Shown here: positions 7,371 to 9,058 of the stretch, one piece after another
Layout: each line of letters begins with the position of its first letter
How positions within the stretch are numbered: the stretch's first letter is position 1
NCBI GenBank assembly: GCA_946575275.1
Contig: CAMNZV010000049.1
Span: 1-9,058, forward strand
Direction of reading: 5' to 3'
DNA: 9,058 nucleotides
From: an uncultured Clostridium sp.
Lineage (GTDB): Bacteria > Bacillota > Clostridia > Clostridiales > Clostridiaceae
Position numbers and translations under genes: made by a program
Notes under the pieces: generated by a model
What the model saw: only the letters and a program-made list of their open reading frames with translations
Told to the model about the DNA's origin: nothing
Databases searched by the model: none

Positions 7371-7399
7371 TTGCTATTGTAGTATATTTTATATATAAT
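7371..7399 (+). promoter_or_regulatory. glnA promoter
   Basis: TTGCTA (7371-7376) and a perfect TATAAT (7394-7399) are separated by 17 bases, predicting a start near 7406 and a leader of about 39 bases. A second TATAAT at 7413-7418 lacks a good -35. I see no GlnR-type TGTNA-N7-TNACA operator and no leader terminator here, unlike the glnN side. Confidence 0.75.
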
Positions 7400-7444
7400 G
7401 TTAAAATGATTGTATAATAAATAATTTAGAGGGGGGAAATATTA

Positions 7445-8767
7445 ATGGATAAGACCATTTCTGAAATCTTAGAATTTGTTTTGGATAATGATATTAAATT
7501 TATAAGATTACAATTTTGTGATGTGTTTGGAGAATTAAAAAATATTTCTATATTATCATCTGAGCTTGAAAGGGCCTTTTTGTATGGAATAAGTTTTGAC
7601 GCCTCATCTATAAATGGTTTTTTAACAGTAGAGGATTCAGATTTATTTTTAGTTCCAGATCCATCAACTTTAGCTATTTTACCGTGGAGACCACAAGAAG
7701 GAAGAGTTGCAAGGTTCTTTTGTTTCATTAAAACTCCAAATGGAAATTACTTTGAAGGCGATAGTAGATATTTACTTAAGAAAACAGTAGAGGAATTAAG
7801 AATAAAGGATTATACTGCAAAAATTGGTCCAGAATGTGAGTTTTATTTATTTAAAACAGATGATGAAGCAGAGCCATTATTAGTACCTCAAGATAAGGCA
7901 GAGTATTTTGATGTTGCACCCTTTGATAAAGGAGAAAATGTTAGACGTGAAATATGCTTAACATTAGAAGAAATGGGGCTAAAACCAGAATCTTCTCATC
8001 ATGAATCGGGACCTGGTCAAAATGAAATTGATGTTAGATATGATAATGCAATGGAATCTGCAGATAATTTTGTAACACTTAAATCAGTAGTAAAAACAAT
8101 AGCAGGATTAAATGGGTTATATGCAAGTTTTATGCCAAAACCATTATATAATGAAAGTGGTTCAGGTCTTCATATTAATTTATCTTTATTCAAGGAAGAT
8201 AAAAATATATTTAAAACCAATAATGGTCACTCTAAAGAAGCTGAAAGTTTTATTGCAGGTATAATGTATAGAATTAAAGAAATTACTGCTGTTTTAAATC
8301 CAACAATCAATTCATACAAGCGATTTGGATCTCACGAGGCTCCAAAATATATTTCATGGTCTCATAAAAATAGATCACAACTAATAAGAATTCCTGCAGC
8401 AAAAGGTGAATTTAATAGAATGGAACTTAGAAGTGCTGATGGAACTTGTAACCCTTATTTAGCCTTTGCATTATTAATAAAAGCAGGTATTGAAGGGGTT
8501 CAACTTAAACGAGAACTGCCAAATGCTTATGAAGGAAATACTTATGATATTGATAAAAATACAAATTTAGATACTTTACCTAAAACTCTTGAAGAAGCCT
8601 TATGTTATATGAAAAATAGTGAATTTATAAAGGACACCTTAGGTGAATTTTTATTAGCTAAATTCATTGAGAAAAAGGAAAAAGAGTGCAAGGAATATCA
8701 TGAAAATTCATCTAGAGAAGATGAAATTTCAGACTGGGAAATAAACAATTATTTCTATAGATTTTAA
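7445..8767 (+). CDS. glnA: Type I glutamine synthetase (GlnA, alpha-type)
   Basis: This 440-residue enzyme catalyses ATP-dependent joining of ammonium to glutamate, probably as a dodecamer. Its length fits the GSI-alpha group of Firmicutes, which lacks the adenylylation insert of enterobacterial GSI. Motifs in order: FDASSINGF (51-59), GPECEFYLF (about 128-136), SHHESGPGQNEID, the ATP-site segment KPLYNESGSGLHINLSL with H243, NSYKRFGSHEAP with R293 and flap E298, NRSQLIRIPA, and ELRSADGTCNPYLAFALL. GAGGGGGG eight bases before the ATG supports the start. Compared with Bacillus subtilis GlnA as I recall it, feedback-related Arg62 corresponds to T61 here, the flap loop between R293 and E298 is one residue shorter, and the NGSG motif is SGSG (S238). 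Regulation by product may therefore differ. The gene is divergent from glnN and cotranscribed with the regulator gene 32 bases downstream, with no terminator between. Confidence 0.95.
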   Translation: MDKTISEILEFVLDNDIKFIRLQFCDVFGELKNISILSSELERAFLYGISFDASSINGFLTVEDSDLFLVPDPSTLAILPWRPQEGRVARFFCFIKTPNGNYFEGDSRYLLKKTVEELRIKDYTAKIGPECEFYLFKTDDEAEPLLVPQDKAEYFDVAPFDKGENVRREICLTLEEMGLKPESSHHESGPGQNEIDVRYDNAMESADNFVTLKSVVKTIAGLNGLYASFMPKPLYNESGSGLHINLSLFKEDKNIFKTNNGHSKEAESFIAGIMYRIKEITAVLNPTINSYKRFGSHEAPKYISWSHKNRSQLIRIPAAKGEFNRMELRSADGTCNPYLAFALLIKAGIEGVQLKRELPNAYEGNTYDIDKNTNLDTLPKTLEEALCYMKNSEFIKDTLGEFLLAKFIEKKEKECKEYHENSSREDEISDWEINNYFYRF

Positions 8768-8783
8768 ATTAAATAAATCTATA
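8756..8783 (+). repeat. Inverted repeat spanning the glnA stop codon
   Basis: TATAGATTT (8756-8764) and AAATCTATA (8775-8783) are perfect 9-base complements around a 10-base loop that contains most of the glnA stop codon. The arms are AT-rich and no T run follows, so this is not a normal terminator. It ends five bases before the G-run used as the next gene's ribosome site and could influence its translation or mRNA processing. Chance occurrence in AT-rich DNA is possible. Confidence 0.4.
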
Positions 8784-8799
8784 ATATGGGGGCTTATTT

Positions 8800-9058
8800 A
8801 TGGATAAAATATTAATTGTTTGTAGCTCAGAAAAAGGACTTAAGGTTTATACTGAAAACTTAAAAAGTATGGGCTATAGCCATATAGAAAGTGAAAGTAA
8901 TAGTGCTTCTGCAAGAAGACGGATGATACAAGATGACTTTAATATTGTTTTAATTGACACACCATTAAAAGATGAATTTGGAACAGAATTTGCACTTAAA
9001 TTATCTCAAAAGGGTTCAATAGGTGTAATATTAATAGTAAAATCAACTGAAGCTGATA
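8800..9058 (+). CDS. nitR: NitR-like ANTAR response regulator, N-terminal receiver part (cut at right edge)
   Basis: The first 86 residues of a longer protein (family length about 190) are visible, and the reading frame is still open at the window end. A GGGGG site seven bases before the ATG supports the start. The fold is receiver-like: MDKILIVCSSEKG (beta1), an ARRRMIQDDFNIVLIDTPL segment (39-56), then DEFGTEFALKLSQ and GVILIVKSTEAD. D53 lies at the phospho-acceptor position, but the acidic pair after beta1 is replaced by S9-S10-E11, so phosphorylation is doubtful and a pseudo-receiver is likely. This resembles the N-terminus of clostridial ANTAR regulators such as NitR, which lies downstream of glnA in C. 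saccharobutylicum. The RNA-binding ANTAR domain would be at the unseen C-terminus, so its presence is inferred. The candidate target is the hexaloop in the glnN leader. The alternative is an ordinary response regulator. Confidence 0.75.
   Translation, partial: MDKILIVCSSEKGLKVYTENLKSMGYSHIESESNSASARRRMIQDDFNIVLIDTPLKDEFGTEFALKLSQKGSIGVILIVKSTEAD

Noticed and set aside
7426..7728. Minus-strand open frame of 100 residues over the start of glnA
   Set aside because: It overlaps conserved GSI sequence and the glnA ribosome site and has no promoter of its own.
8757..8785. Possible internal promoter (TATAAT at 8780-8785) for the regulator gene
   Set aside because: There is no acceptable -35 at 17 bp, and the start would fall at the ribosome binding site. 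TATAAT is common by chance in such AT-rich DNA.

Overview
The window is about 9 kb of AT-rich DNA. Promoters are strong and sigma-A-like, Shine-Dalgarno sites are purine-rich (GAGGAGGT, AGGGAGG), and genes are closely packed. A secreted pullulanase, a type III glutamine synthetase (GS) and a type I GS followed by a NitR-like ANTAR regulator all point to a low-GC Firmicute, most likely Clostridium sensu stricto. I cannot name the species.

Layout. (1) Positions 1-1699 (+) hold the end of a polar amino-acid ABC importer operon. A binding-protein C-terminus (cut at the left edge) is followed by two membrane permeases that overlap it or abut each other, then a strong intrinsic terminator. No ATPase gene is present; one is expected upstream. 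(2) Positions 1768-5037 (+) hold a single-gene unit with its own promoter: a 1055-residue exported type I pullulanase with two CBM41 starch-binding modules, a CBM48, a GH13 catalytic domain and a C-terminal membrane anchor, followed by a terminator. (3) Positions 5113-7338 (-) hold glnN (type III GS, 698 aa), converging on the pullulanase gene, with its promoter and a leader that contains an intrinsic terminator. (4) Positions 7371-9058 (+) hold glnA (type I GS, 440 aa), transcribed divergently from glnN, then the start of a response-regulator-like gene (NitR/ANTAR type) cut by the right edge.

The most interesting signal is in the glnN leader. A 4-bp hairpin with a hexanucleotide loop carrying A at position 1 and G at position 4 (CAGC-AAAGGC-GCTG) uses the same bases as the 5' arm of a terminator that ends in seven U residues. 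This is the arrangement used by ANTAR-domain antiterminators, and a probable ANTAR-protein gene lies just downstream of the divergent glnA. I infer a compact nitrogen circuit: the glnA operon makes a NitR-like protein, which lets transcription pass the terminator in front of glnN. The usual upstream partner hairpin (P1) is not visible, and the predicted transcription start is almost at the hexaloop, so this may be a reduced version of the known motif.

Working together: the importer brings in amino acids (possibly glutamine), the two unrelated GS enzymes assimilate ammonium, and the regulator links their expression. The pullulanase is a carbon-acquisition gene lying between the two nitrogen units and has its own promoter. 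No tRNA, rRNA, CRISPR array, insertion sequence or origin was seen. No gene-free stretch exceeds 300 bases; the longest is the 235-bp glnN/glnA divergent region, which is filled with regulatory elements.
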